Shown here: positions 25,973-37,289 of the stretch, piece after piece | Layout: each line of letters opens with the position of its first letter | Position numbering within the stretch: position 1 is the first letter of the stretch | Assembly: GCA_036365515.1 (NCBI GenBank) | Contig: CM070876.1 | Location: 129,765,894-129,829,893 of the forward strand | From: Torymus aiolomorphi | Taxonomy: Eukaryota > Arthropoda > Insecta > Hymenoptera > Torymidae | DNA length: 64,000 bases | Direction of reading: 5' to 3' | Made by a program: the position numbers and the translations under genes | The notes under the pieces: generated by a model | Database searches by the model: none | Told to the model about the DNA's origin: nothing | What the model saw: the letters and a program-made list of their open reading frames with translations, nothing else

Positions 25973-26043
25973 GGCCCAGGTCGGGATCGAACCGACAACC
26001 TTCTGCATACCGGGCAGCTACGCTACCATTTGCGCCACTGTGA
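25973..26043 (-). pseudogene. tRNA-like core, unit 1
   Basis: Minus strand: A-box-like GTGGCGCAAATGGTAGCG, an anticodon arm GCTGC-CCGGTAT-GCAGA, then AAGGTT, a perfect T-arm GTCGG-TTCGATC-CCGAC, and CTGGGCC. The layout and the GTGGCGCAA..GGTAGCG / AGAAGGTTG phrases resemble tRNA-Trp. But the 5' acceptor strand does not pair with CTGGGCC, and position 33 is C instead of U with a GGT triplet as anticodon. It is more likely a tRNA-derived polymerase III promoter unit (SINE head) than a functional tRNA. GAGAACGA and TCGTTCTC flank it as an inverted repeat. Confidence 0.55.
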
Positions 26044-26447
26044 TGACGATTCTATCAGGACCCTGACCGGTTCTTAATCGTTCTCAATTTTTTATTTCCC
26101 CAACACACCCCCGTCTGCGTTATTAAGCCAAAGCAGACAATGTTAATTTATCAATTGAAGTTAATGCCCGAATATTTTTATGTTAATTAATAAAATGAAG
26201 CTAATGGCTATTACGGGCAATCGATAAAAGGATAAGGAAGGTACCTAACTTATCAATCATCGATTTTATTCTTTTTACATGTGTATACTTACACATCTCT
26301 AATTATTCTAAGCTATTAGAGTAAAGCAGTCAAGGATATTAATGCACAATTATTTTAATAATTTTAAAGTGCAGTCAAGAATTTTTAAAGGATGAGGAAA
26401 GGAAAGGTAAACGTATAGGATGAAAAAATGAGAACGAAAAAAATAAC

Positions 26448-26517
26448 GGCCCAGGTCGGGATCGAACCGACAACCTTCTGCATACCGGGCAGCTATGCTA
26501 CCATTTGCGCCACTGGG
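26448..26517 (-). pseudogene. tRNA-like core, unit 2
   Basis: Same as the unit 1 core, with GCTATGCTACC in place of GCTACGCTACC on the plus strand. Boxes A and B are intact; the acceptor stem is unpaired. Confidence 0.55.
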
Positions 26518-26776
26518 ATGACTATTCTATCAGGACCCTAACCGGTTCTTAATCGTTCTCAATTTTTTATTTCCCCAACACCCCCCGTCTGCGTTATTGA
26601 GCCAAAGCAGACAATGTTAATTTATCAATTGAAGCTAATGCCTTCAATTGATAATAGCTTCAATTGATAAATTAACATTGTCTGCTTTGGCTCAATAACG
26701 CAGACGGGGGGTGTTGGGGAAATAAAAAATTGAGAACGATTAAGAACCGGTTAGGGTCCTGATAGAATCGTTATCC

Positions 26777-26844
26777 AAGCGGCGCAAATGGTAGCGTAAC
26801 TGCCCGGTATGCAGAAGGTTGTCGGTTCGATCCCGAACTGGGCC
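26777..26844 (+). pseudogene. tRNA-like core, unit 3 (inverted)
   Basis: Plus-strand copy in the inverted unit. Box B GGTTCGATCCC is intact, but the T-stem has lost one pair (CCGAA for CCGAC) and the upstream flank reads TTATCCAAGCGG instead of CATCACAGTGG. Confidence 0.55.
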
Positions 26845-27248
26845 GTTATTTTTTTCGTTCTCATTTTTTCATCCTATACGTTTACCTTTCCTTTCCTCAT
26901 CCTTTAAAAAGTCTTGACTACACTTTAAAATTATTAAAATAATTGTGCATTAATATCCTTGACTGCTTTACTCTAATAGCTTAGAATAATTAGAGATGTG
27001 TCAGTATACACATGTAAAAAGAATAAAATCGATGATTGATAAGTTAGGCACCTTCCTTATCCTTTATCGATTGCCCGTAATAGCCATTAGCTTCATTTTA
27101 TTAATTTATAAAGTAAGTAATAAAATAAGTGTAATAATTTAAAATAATGAACATCAGGGTGATTTGTTCTCTTATTCCAAAATATAAAATTTAAATTTAT
27201 TTTACATGGGGGTTGACGAGCGGAGCGAGTAGGGGGTACCCCACTTAG

Positions 27249-27614
27249 TATATATATATATATATATATATATTACTGACGTCACGTCGGTTAAGTATGG
27301 AGCTAGGCAAAGATTTAAAAAAGGATTATATATCAAATATAAGAATTACTCTCTGCGTTAAACAAGGTTGAGACTGTCATTCTACCAAAAAAAAAAAAAA
27401 AAAAAAAAGTATGTAGAAAGCTCCCATTACAATCACCTATAATGTAGACGAATCGGCCCATATTGTATATAATAGTACTTTTATATTCTTAGTGCTTATA
27501 GATAATGATGTTACACAACTTTTAATATTACAAAATTCCACTTACAATATTTCAGTGAAAACCATATTTTTAGTGTGAATTTCATTTTCAACTATGTTAC
27601 CACATTTTCTTTTT
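27249..27614. other. spacer with (TA)n and poly-A, no gene
   Basis: (TA)n at 27249-27273, then ACTGACGTCACGTCGGTTAAGT (the complement of a phrase after Helitron-2), then an A21-22 run near 27387-27408. No coding signal. Confidence 0.55.
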
Positions 27615-29046
27615 TATTTAAATTTTATTATTGCATCATCCCGTAATAAAATCTTCAATTTATTTTTTGACATTACTCTAGAGAACGCTACATATATTCG
27701 TCCGTGACTAAAAACTGGAGTTGGTAGATAAATTCCAATTTTTTTGAATGATTTTCCTTGAGCTTTATTAATTGTCATTGCATGTGCAAGTCTTACAGGA
27801 AATCATCTTCGTGTCATGTGAAATGGAATATCTTCAATTGCAGGTGTAAGGTTTATTCGTGGTAGAATGACCATTGAACCAGATTTGCTACCTATGATTA
27901 TTTCAGCAACAATACTAAATTCTTTCATAGCCTTGACGATTAATCATGTGCCATTACAGAGTCCTTCGTTAAGATTTATGTTTCTGAACAGCATAGCTAT
28001 AGAGCCTATTTTTAATTTTAAGTTATATGGCGGTAAGGCATTGGGAGCTAAAGAATTCAAAAATTCTATAGGTAATATAGTATCCACATTTTCATTATTA
28101 GAATCTTAAACAGAATCTATATTTAAATATTCTCGTTCATCGCCACTTATTTTGAGTAATATTTTATTGTCAATTTCTAATACATCTGCATTTTTAGGAG
28201 CCAATATTATACTTTCATAAAATTCTGTATTATTAATATCGATTTTATTGCTATATATTTTTTCTATTAGATATTTCTTGAGGAATTTTTATAGCATTAT
28301 TATCATTTTCAAATTTCGAAGAAAATTTCTTTTTTGAAAGAACATTTTTAAAATTCTGTACCTTTCTCAATGACACGTTTGTTATCTTCTAATGATATAG
28401 TTTTAGAATTACTCCATACGTTACTGTTTTTAGCACAATTTTCAGTTATTTGCGTTCTATTTCCGTGCCTTACAATTGGTAATATTTGCCGAAAATCGCC
28501 CGAAACAATTAGGACTTTTTCTCCAAAAATTTTGTCGTTATTACAAATGTCTCTAAACATATGATCCACAGCTTCAAAGGCATATTTTGAGGTCATTGTA
28601 ATTCCATCCCAAATAATAACTTTCACCTGTTTCATATTTTGTCTATCTTTGCTATTTGGTATTGTATTACATGTACTTTTATTATCAAAATTTAAAGGTA
28701 AAATTTAAATGTCGTATGTACTGTTTTTCTTCCATACAATAAATTCGAAGCTATTCCTGTCCAAGCAACTGGTAAAGTATTAATATTATTAATTTTACAA
28801 TATAAAAGCAACGTATTCAATAAATAACTTTTACCGCTTCCTCCAGGATCATCTACAAATTGAAACTTATCATCACATTCTTTATTTATTGAATTTCTAA
28901 CTGTGTTAAATATTATTATTTGAGCATCAGTTAAACTTTGAATTTTATCATTTATAACTTTAGATTCGTCAATATTATATAAAACTGAATTTTTGTCTTC
29001 AAAAACATAAGTGTCATGTAAAATAGGTAAATTAAAATCTGATAAG
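27615..29046 (-). pseudogene. Helitron PIF1-type helicase, minus strand, decayed
   Basis: Reading leftward: LSDFNLPILHDTYVFEDKN (29040-28980), the Walker A region DDPGGSGKSYLLNTLLLY (about 28860-28800), PVAWTGIASNLLYGRK (motif Ia), then KQVKVIIWDGITMTSKYAFE (Walker B IIWDxxxM, about 28630) and GDFRQILPIV (motif III). After a decayed stretch the C-terminal motifs follow: GLCNGT, EIIIGSKSG, MTINKAQGKSF, FSHGRIYVAFSR. Glu of the usual WDE is replaced by Gly and there are several stops and frameshifts. The upstream Rep-side half of the same gene is probably at 39000-39900, separated by the inverted duplication. Confidence 0.85.
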
Positions 29047-29079
29047 GTAAATGTAAATGAAAATGTAAAAGATGTATTC

Positions 29080-29372
29080 AGTATGTGCTGTTTTCGGAAG
29101 CTTAATTAGCGTTAGGTCTCATAGATGATGATGAGGAATGGAGTCGAGCTACACAGAAAGCTGTAAGTTGGATGATACCAGGTAGTATACGTGTGTTATT
29201 TGTTCGTATTTTGATTTATTGCCAACCTGTGCATCCAGATGAACTTTGGGAAAATTTGAAAGATGCATTAGCAGAAGAATTTCTAAGATTATATGGAGAT
29301 CATACTGGAGCTTACAATTTAGCTTATTCTATTATTTGTGAATCGTTGATAGCGGAAGGGAATAATATTTGA
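29080..29372 (+). pseudogene. Helitron mid-region fragment (plus-strand copy)
   Basis: Reads LIDDDEEWSRATQKAVSWM and then RVLFVRILIYCQPVHPDELW, NLKDALAEEFLR, AYNLAYSIICESLIAEG, a region lying between the Rep and helicase domains in Helitron proteins (compare FATLLxxCxPxxPxxLW in the family). The mirror copy at 39000-39290 continues upstream into Rep-side sequence; this one does not, so this is the duplicated, displaced copy. Confidence 0.75.
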
Positions 29373-30236
29373 ATATGACAATCGAAGAACAGAAATGAAA
29401 CTTATATTTTAAGTTTAGTATTTGATTGAAAACAAAAAACATGAGTTAGAAAGAATTAAAAGTGACCAAGCTGAAAAGTTAGAATCTTGTACGCGATTGT
29501 AAATTAACAAAGTAAAGATTTTTTTAAAGAAGAATGTGGTAAAGCTGTACAGGAAATAAAACAAAAAAAAAAACAAATAGAAAAGTCGTCCCAGTTAAAT
29601 TGATTCAAACTTTCAGAATTCCCAGAGTTTCAATCAATTTAACTAGGACTGTTTTTTCAAAAAATTTGTGTTTTTTAGTTTTTTTGAGACTGATAATTGT
29701 TGGGCTCAGAGCAAAATAGATATAATTTTATTTTATTAAATGCGATCATATGGACTAAAAAATATTTTGTTGTAAATAATCATGACGCTGTAATTAAGTA
29801 TCGTTTGTAAAAAAAATGAATATTTTATTTTATGTTATAAAAAAGAAAAATTGGTGGTTTCCACGCAGCCTATTGGCCTAACGTGTATCCTCCCATACCT
29901 TTATGTTTTCTTTCCTATTGTTACATCATATAACTTATACATTTCGTAAGAACCTCTCTTGTATAACTTGTTTTTTCATACCTATCATCCATCCCACATT
30001 CGCCCAGAGTTATGCCTGTGGGGCGGGAAAAACCTATAGGCAAAGCACGTGGGATAAATCCTAATTAGGAAAACCCGCCCCCGGGTGGTCGGTGTATTAC
30101 AATAATTGAGTTTGGATGTCTAGGTCACATTCCGCAGGCTTAGATACCGAAACTGTATTTATCCACACCTCCTGCTCAGTTTGTAAGAAGGCAATTTAAC
30201 ACCTAACCGATCACACGAGGTAGTCGCAGAAAACAA

Positions 30237-30292
30237 GCGGTCACCCATCCAAGTAGTAACGGCGCCTTTGCTGCTTAACTTCAGTGATCGGC
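30237..30292 (-). repeat. 5S rRNA-derived segment in left arm
   Basis: Minus strand carries CCGATCACTGAAGTTAAGCAGC and ACTACTTGGATGGGTGACCGC, matching the 3' two-thirds of eukaryotic 5S rRNA, which includes the internal polymerase III promoter. The 5' part and the 3' end of 5S are missing, and about 300 bp of non-5S sequence follow it (GTGTGATCGGTTAGG onward). This fits a 5S-headed SINE (SINE3-like) or a 5S relic captured in the duplication. Confidence 0.6.
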
Positions 30293-31083
30293 CGGGGTAG
30301 CGACTGCACTACCTGCCAAACTGTCGGTTTATTTTGTTATATAATTATGTAATTTTAAATTACAAATAAAGTTGAGTTTGTACTATTTATTTTGTTTTTT
30401 ATTTAATTGTAGGATTAATATATTACATTGAATAAATAAAATACATTAATTGTAAATAGCACATACTGCACCCGTGCTAGAGCCCTCTCCACTCTCGTCT
30501 CTTCTCTAAATCTATGCTTTTTATTTTTCATGCTCTCCTCTATTGGCCGTATTCGAGATCTATTTGTCTCTATTTCTATATGTTATAACGAAATCATAGT
30601 ACAGTTATATCATTAATAGTTACATAAACATGGAATAACCAGTTTGTTGTAGCATGTGTCCAGAATTATCAAAATGTTAAGAAAATTGTAGTCGTATTAA
30701 GGTGGCTTGGGAGCGAGAATTGTACACATTATTACAATTTTTTGCAATCGTTTGTTCACATGTTTATAATGTAAGAAATGATATCATATAAAAATATGTA
30801 TCTTAAAGTCACAAGAAAATTTTTTTCACGAAATTTCAACATTGCAAAAGTAGATATCGCCTAATAAAAAAATGATCTAATTTATTTAATTTAAAATTTG
30901 AACGACTCATTTTGTTCCATGTGCAATTTCATAGGGAGTCATCGATATCAAAATTAAAAAATTTTCAAAATCTGTAAAGATACATCCACATGTTTATAGG
31001 TTCACGCATGCTTTTTATAAACAATTAGATATATCTATGCAGGTTTTGACGATAGTAAAACGATAGAAAACAAAGTTTATTAA

Positions 31084-31558
31084 TGTGACCCAATTTCGCT
31101 CCCAACTTAAGAGAATGTAACTACATTGATGGCGCGCGTAGCGCATCCAACATTCTAGTAAGTACTGGTTATCCTAGATATAGACGAAGAGAAGACAATA
31201 AAATAATACATTTTCCAAAAAAAATGGGCAGATAATAGATTTGTTGTTGCATATAACGCATATTTGCTACTTAATTTTAATACTCGTATAAATTTTGAGA
31301 TATGTTCAACAGTTTTGTGTAAAATATGTATTTAAATATTATTACAAAGGACACGATTGTGCATTCATTGAAATGAAAGTAAGAAATGACAGTATTGATA
31401 ATTCTGAGCATCATTCTAATGAAAAGGAAACGAAAATAAAATATGATGAAATTAAGCACTATATTAATACAAGATAATAATATTTTTAGTCAATTCTGAC
31501 TAGATCCGTTGGGAGCGAGGAAGAAAATAAATCTCCCACGATGTTTAAAGTTTGCGAT
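31084..31558 (-). other. Penelope-like 3' flank within left arm
   Basis: Non-coding part of the arm. Small overlapping frames at 31277-31477 occur identically in inverse at 33765-33965 and carry no family motif. The ATCCGTTGGGAGCGAGG phrase next to the hammerhead-like motif marks the end of the Penelope-like element. Confidence 0.45.
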
Positions 31559-31589
31559 GTTTCGTCGACGGATTTGTCGACCTCTTCAG
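31559..31589 (-). ncRNA. hammerhead-like ribozyme core, left arm
   Basis: Minus strand reads CTGAAGA, then stem II GTCGAC-AAATCC-GTCGAC (six pairs, perfect), then GAAAC. This matches the hammerhead core CUGANGA-stem II-GAAA, with A for the usual U at the variable position. It lies 230 bp downstream of the stop codon of the Penelope-like GIY-YIG domain. Penelope-like elements are known to carry minimal hammerheads in their terminal repeats. Stems I and III were not resolved by eye, so self-cleavage is inferred only. Confidence 0.6.
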
Positions 31590-31822
31590 GCTTTATTTAA
31601 AATATATCAGAAAATTATAAAAAATTACACTGGATAGTCAAAATACATCAAAATTACAATAAATGTTAACAACAATTGTTACCTTGTTTATCTCACACAG
31701 ATTCGTCAAAAGATGTTAATATGTATATATTAACGCAGAGCTTATATAGTAGTGTGGTTGCACCGATGGTAAACAAAAACAAAAACAATAATAGAGAGAA
31801 AAACTGTCATAGATATACGTTA

Positions 31823-33252
31823 TTATTTACGTAACGAGTAAAACATAAATTTATATTCTCTACTAAAATTCAATGTATCTTCGTTTTTGTTAATTGTATT
31901 AGGTGTGCTATTAATGAATAACATTTCGAAGATAAGTCTTTTTTGATAATCGCTTTCTATGTCTTTTATCTTAACTGACTCAAAGTCGAATTCACGTTTA
32001 TATGTATTTTTGTGTGCATATACAACTGCCTTTTCATTCTTATTCATACGATGTTCGGAAATATGTTTATTTAAAGCACGTTTTGTCTCAACTATATACC
32101 GAGCATCACAGTCTTTACATGAGAATTCATAAACTACATTCGTTTGTTCAAGTTTATTGGTTTTGTCTTTACCAAGAACAACTAATTTATTTAGTTTATT
32201 GACTATAGATGGAATAATTTGAATGTTATATTTTTCAAATAATTTTTTTCAGTTATTATAAAAATTTGAATGAAACGGTAATAACACTTTTAAGTTATAA
32301 CCGTTGGTGTGTACTGGTTTGTTATTGGTATTATTTGAATTTTTAATTTTGAAAAGTCTGGCTTTTGTATATTTTTTTATAAAGACCGTAGGATATGAAT
32401 TCTCAATAAGTATGTCTGTGACCCGCGATATATTTTTGTTGTGAAAACGTTTGATAACAGAATAGCCCTATCTATTAAGTTAAAAACTATATTCTTTTTT
32501 AATGATACAGGATGGTTGCTATAATAATTCAATGTTCTATTCGAGGACATTGGTTTACAATACCAATCAGTGATAATATTGCCGTTTTCTTTAACAAGAG
32601 AAACATCCAAAAAGTTAATACTGTTGTTATTCTCTATTTCATAAGTAAAATTAAGATTACAATCGAATTCATTAAACATTTTGTTAACTATATCGATATC
32701 ATTTTTGTTGATGCAACAAATCGAATCATCAACATACCGAAAATAAAAAATCGATATGATGTTGAAATCAATTTTGAGTTTATTCCAACAAAAAACTTCT
32801 AAATCTTCCAACACTAGATCAGCAAAAAAAAAAGGAGAGATGGTGGAGCCCATCGGTGTCCCAAAAATTTATTGGTAACATCTGTCATTAAAGGTAAAAA
32901 ATACATTTTCAAACAAAAATTTTGTACTATCAATAATATCACTGAACGGTATTTTACAGTTATTTAAAATATTTGAGGTACATTTCTCTAAACTCTGAAT
33001 TACAAGGTTCAACGAGACATTTGTGAAAAGAGAAACTACGTCTAATAATACAAGGGTGTATCCATCTGGAATTTTGGTTTTTTAATTTTTGGATTAAATC
33101 AAAACTATTGTCTATGTGTGATTTGGGAGGAGGGAAGCAACTCTTAAGATTTTCATAAATCACTTTTGCTAGGGGATGGGTTGGGCTGCTGACAGTTGAA
33201 ATTATTGGTCTGAATGATAATGTTGGTTTATGGATTTTAGGTAAGCCAAGGT
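31823..33252 (-). pseudogene. Penelope-like reverse transcriptase with GIY-YIG endonuclease, 5'-truncated
   Basis: Reading leftward from 33252: GLPKIHKP...FRPIIS (RT entry), LVLLDVVSLFTNV (motif A), GTPMGSTISPFFADLV-like motif B, FYFRYVDDSICC (YVDD, motif C), FLDVSLVKENGNIITDWYCKP. After a variable linker, NVVYEFSCKDCDARYIVETKRAL starts the GIY-YIG domain, ending at TAA 31823-31825. RT sits in the unique centre of the palindrome, the GIY-YIG end in the left arm. At least three frameshifts or stops occur (near 33060, 32880, 32240). It has lost its N-terminus at the palindrome joint 33252/33253. Confidence 0.88.
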
Positions 33253-33652
33253 TCGACTTCGAGTCAGTTAAGATAAAAGACATAGAAAGCGATTATCAAA
33301 AAAGACTTATCTCCGAAATGTTATTCATTAATAGCACACCTAATACAATTAACAAAAACGAAGATACATTGAATTTTAGTAGAGAATATAAATTTATGTT
33401 TTACTCGTTACGTAAATAATAACGTATATCTATGACAGTTTTTCTCTCTATTATTGTTTTTGTTTTTGTTTACCATCGGTGCAACCACACTACGATATAA
33501 GCTCTGCGTTAATATATACATATTAACATCTTTTGACGAATCTGTGCGAGATAAACAAGGTAACAATTGTTGTTAACATTTATTGTAATTTTGATGTATT
33601 TTGACTATCCAGTGTAATTTTTTATAATTTTCTGATATATTTTAAATAAAGC

Positions 33653-33683
33653 CTGAAGAGGTCGACAAATCCGTCGACGAAAC
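33653..33683 (+). ncRNA. hammerhead-like ribozyme core, right arm
   Basis: Mirror copy of 31559-31589: CTGAAGA 33653-33659, GTCGAC 33661-33666 and 33673-33678, GAAAC 33679-33683. It lies downstream of a plus-strand copy of the Penelope-like C-terminus, so the sense orientation is kept relative to that fragment. Confidence 0.6.
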
Positions 33684-34823
33684 GTCGCAAACTTTAAACA
33701 TCGTGGGAGATTTATTTTCTTCCTCGCTCCCAACGGATCTAGTCAGAATTGACTAAAAACATTATTATCTTGTATTAATATAGTGCTTAATTTCATCATA
33801 TTTTATTTTCGTTTCCTTTTCATTAGAATGATTCTCAGAATTATCAATACTGTCATTTCTTACTTTCATTTCAATGAATGCACAATCGTGTCCTTTGTAA
33901 TAATATTTAAATACATATTTTACACAAAACTGTTGAACATATCTCAAAATTTATACGAGTATTAAAATTAAGTAGCAAATATGCGTTATATGCAACAACA
34001 AATCTATTATCTGCCCATTTTTTTTTGGAAAATGTATTATTTTATTGTCTTTTCTTCGTCTATATCTAGGATAACCAGTACTTACTAGAATGTTGGATGC
34101 GCTACGCGCGATCAATGTAGTTACATTCTCTTAAGTTGGGAGCGAAATTGGGTCACATTAAGGGGACAAGCCATGGTTAGGGGGTCGAAAAATCGATTTT
34201 TTTTTTATGTACTATTTTGATAGCAAATTTTCCGCTGAATACTATGCTTCCAACCGCATTTCCAAATTCGATTTCGTTTAGAAAATACAGCTAAAACCGT
34301 GAAGTCACTTTTTTGCATATTTAGTGATTTTTCTTAAATTATCCATTTCAGATATACTATTGTTAATCTTATATTATTTTATGCTTCACAGCATACAATA
34401 CTGAATTTAGAACGTAAATGTACATTGACATAGTAGGCAAACTTAACTCGAGGTATAAACCTCGTGTATTTTACTTTTACTCTACTTATACAAAAGTATA
34501 ATACGTACAATACATATAGATGGTTTAAAATCTCATCTGTTTACGTTCTGTCAGCGCCATAGTCGTTGGGATTTAAACTAAAAGTGTTTTGAATATAATT
34601 GAATCTGCATTTTTCAATGCAATTTATTCAGTATTGACAAAAAATTTTTTGTAAATAAAGTGCTGTGTAGAACTCTTTTAACTGAGAGTGTAGAAGACAG
34701 CGATTTTAGGTTAACTGCACTGTGCAAAGTGTTGTTAATATTTTTAATTTAGTGAGTTCAGTGAGTGACTTTTATTTGTGTTTTTTAATAACTAACATTA
34801 TAGAGGATTAGATATTAGCCACT

Positions 34824-36259
34824 ATGGATTCTGACAAGAGAAATAGAACATCAGGAGCTCCAGGAAAGAAGAGAAAATTTGGAAGAAAAAAAAAACATAA
34901 AGGATTTAACAAAAATTCAGAGAATGTTCAACAAAAAATCACGAACAAAAGGAAAAGAAGTACAACTTCAGGGAAAATAAAAGATATATCTGTAGAAGCG
35001 TCACAAACAAGAAACAGAATAATAGATATAAACATTCTGTTCTTACAGCTGGAGAAATTTCTTATGTATGTGCAACATGTAAAGGACAAGTTAAAATTAT
35101 AGAAGAAGATATTCGAGGACTTGGCTCCAAATTTAACATTATGTGCAAAAATTGTTCAGAGAGAAGAATTATAAGCACGAGCAAGCAAGTTGGAGCTCAA
35201 GCTTATGAAACCAACAGACGCAGTCTTCAAGGAATTTCAAGTTTGCTTGGCTTGCGTTCTCAACAAGTTCTTGACATATTTATCAAGAACAGTTTTTGTA
35301 AAGCATGTTTAAAGTGGGAAAATAGAAAAGGCACAAAAGAATATGAAGACTGGTTCAGTGATCATCAAGATAAATGTGCAGCAAACCATGAAGGAAGTGC
35401 TGGAAAGATGGAAGTCGATGGAGTTGTGGAAATGTTTAGAAGATCTCAAGAAAAGTATAATGTAAAATACCATCATTACATTGGAGATGGAGATTCGAAA
35501 GTGTACAGTGCTTTGTGCCAGGCCAAACCGTATGGAGATGAAGTTAAAGTTGAGAAGAAGGAGTGTGTAGGACACGTCCAGAAACGAATGGGAACCAGAC
35601 TCAGGAATTTAAAGAAAAATTTTGGAAAAAAGTTATTAGAAGATGGAAAAACCATTGGAGGCCAAGAACGATTAACAGCAAAAGTAATTGATCAGCTCAC
35701 CACATATTATGGTAATGCCATCAGAAACAACACGGACTCTGTAGAAAAAATGCTGAATGCTATATGGGCTACGTACTACCACAAGATTTCCACAGACCAG
35801 AATCCTCAACATCATTTATGCCCACCAGGACAGAGCAGTTGGTGCAAGTGGCAAAAAGCGAAGGCTCAAAAAAAACTAAAAGATTTTCATCATAAAGACA
35901 GTATTCCTGCAGTGATTATGGAGCAGTTGAAACCAATTTACAAAGATCTCTCTGAACAGGAGCTGCTTCACAGATGTTTAGGCGGTTACACCCAAAATAG
36001 TAATGAGAGTTTTAATAATTCAGTTTGGAAGATTGTAACCAAGACCTCCTTCAGTGGTGTACATGTGCTCACAGCAGGTGCTTGTATTGCTGTCACTTGC
36101 TTCAACGATGGAAGAGTTGGTTTTCTGAATATTATGGAAGCCTTTGATGTGAAACCTGGAGTAGCTGCAATTGAGTGGGCACAGAAAAGCAATGACATCA
36201 GATTATTTCATGCTGAGAGGAATGCCGAAGAAAACACTTTAGAAAATAGGAGAAAATGA
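34824..36259 (+). pseudogene. Kolobok/Mutator-like transposase, internally deleted and frameshifted
   Basis: ATG 34824 opens a Lys/Arg-rich N-terminus (KKRKFGRKKKHKG, likely nuclear targeting). A one-base shift near 35025-35035 leads into ISYVCATCKGQVKII and FNIMCKNCSERR, a CxxC...CxxC zinc module, and on to the 372-codon frame ending TGA 36259. That frame has CAANHEGSAGKMEVDG, YIGDGDSKVY, KKECVGHVQKRMGTRLR, STDQNPQHHLCP and YTQNSNESFNNSVW, all typical of the family. Between LLGLRSQQ and VLDIFIKNSFCKAC the segment that normally carries the first catalytic Asp (DGTW-like) is missing, about 100 residues by memory of the family. The protein cannot be catalytic. Confidence 0.82.
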
Positions 36260-37289
36260 AGGAGACTGCAATTGAATTTACCTGAAGAGTCATATGCACC
36301 AGGTTCTTACTAGAGTAGGTAAAACGTTATTTTTATGCGATAATAGCTAATATAATATTTATTAATTTTTTTCTTTTTACAGGTGTGTTATTGGCTCTCA
36401 TAAAAGGATTAATTTATTTTGAGGTTATTTTTACTGTCAATAACATTTATGACTAACAATGTTTTCAGCCTAGTATGAAAAAAAAAATAAGCACAACATT
36501 TATGTATTAATCTAAAAAATTAAAAAATATTGTTGAATTAATGAAATTCTTTTTTATAGGTCTATTCAACTGTTAAAATGATTTAGCCAGGACTACTTTC
36601 ATCTAATTGGCATCTGTTTCATTTTTCCACTAAAGTATATCATACAGAATGAAAAAAAAATTTTTCGTAAGTAGTTTTGAAACTTATATAAAGTTATAGA
36701 AAACCAAAACTTTGAATTGAATTTCTGAATAACTTGTTTTTTGTATTTACAGGGACTTTGCCGCAGGATTTCTTTTAAATAAAGCAAGCTAGAGGTTTGG
36801 AAATTTAGGAGTATCTTTAAAATTGTGTTGGTTATAGAAAATGTGAGGTACTTTTTTGAAAAAGGCTTTAGAAAAAAAATTATAAAATAAAATTACAAAA
36901 AATATTGAAACTTTAATAAAAAAAACATAAAAAAATTAGATTTTTCATTAAAAAACAATTTTAAAAATTTAAAAAAAAAAAAAGTAGCTCACATTTTCTA
37001 TAACTGGTATAACTACAAAGGTACTCCTAAGTAACCAGACCCCTGCCTTGCTTTGTTCAAAAAATTTCCTGCGGCAATGACATGCCAGTTTCTAATTCAG
37101 AAGGGTTTCTTAATCTAATGGACTGCAAGACCAAAATCTTAAACACCTGGATGATGTAGTCTTAAATTATAGGTAATTGTATAACTTAATAATAAAAAAA
37201 AGTTTGAACTCTTAAAATTATATATTGGCTTTGTTATTAAAGAATTAATACAATAGCTTTTTTTTCAGGTTCAACCATGGCTTGTTCCC
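36260..37289. other. 3' non-coding part of Kolobok-like element
   Basis: AT-rich, no coding signal, ending in the terminal repeat. Contains poly-A rich runs around 36850-36990 and related phrases CAGGGACTTTGCCGCAGGA (36750) and inverted TTTCCTGCGGCAATGAC (37063), so there is an internal inverted repeat here. Confidence 0.6.

Larger units (their letters stand above)
25681..27110. repeat. three ~474 bp units, two direct and one inverted, each with a tRNA-like core
   Basis: Unit 1 begins at 25681 and unit 2 at 26155, exactly 474 bp later. A third starts again at 26629 but turns around after 14 bp and is followed by an inverted copy at 26655-27110. Each unit contains AAATGAAGCTAATGGC, TACACATCTCTAATTATTC, GAGGAAAGGAAAGG, a tRNA-like segment, and ends with CACCCCCGTCTGCG and AAAGCAGACAATG. 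Identity is very high (about 97%), so the duplications are recent. The inverted junction makes a near-perfect palindrome around 26640-26660. Confidence 0.9.
29047..31993 (+). repeat. left arm of large inverted duplication (~2.95 kb)
   Basis: This arm matches, in inverted order, 33253-39310 once the Kolobok-like insertion (34162-37289 plus one TTAA) is removed. Landmarks with their partners: Helitron fragment 29080-29372 with 39000-39290; 5S-like 30237-30292 with 38083-38138; TTAATG site 31080-31083 with the insertion site; hammerhead-like motif 31559-31589 with 33653-33683; GIY-YIG end of the Penelope-like element 31823-31993 with 33253-33420. Identity is very high throughout (about 98-99%). 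The centre between the arms is 31994-33252. Confidence 0.92.
34162..37289 (+). mobile_element. Kolobok-like DNA transposon with TTAA duplication, 3.13 kb
   Basis: The element starts GGGGACAAGCCATGGTT and ends AACCATGGCTTGTTCCC, terminal inverted repeats of 17 bp with one mismatch. TTAA flanks both sides (34158-34161 and 37290-37293). The mirror arm at 31080-31083 has a single TTAA with no insertion, giving a direct empty-site comparison. The interior holds a gene of the family often annotated as Mutator-like transposase domain. TTAA targeting with GGG ends suits the Kolobok superfamily. About 660 bp 5' and 1 kb 3' of the gene are non-coding. Confidence 0.85.

Noticed and set aside
25973..26844. 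Functional tRNA genes
   Set aside because: Acceptor stem does not pair, U33 is missing, and the units are parts of a recent repeat array.
25681..27110. CRISPR-like array
   Set aside because: Repeats are 474 bp with no spacers of regular short length; eukaryotic context.
27867..28109. 80-codon plus-strand frame
   Set aside because: Antisense of the Helitron helicase C-terminal region.
32512..32802. Plus-strand frame in the Penelope centre
   Set aside because: Antisense of the reverse transcriptase, which has YVDD and the other motifs on the minus strand.
31277..33965. Paired 60-codon frames at 31277-31477 and 33765-33965
   Set aside because: Mirror images of one another due to the inverted arms, with no family motif.
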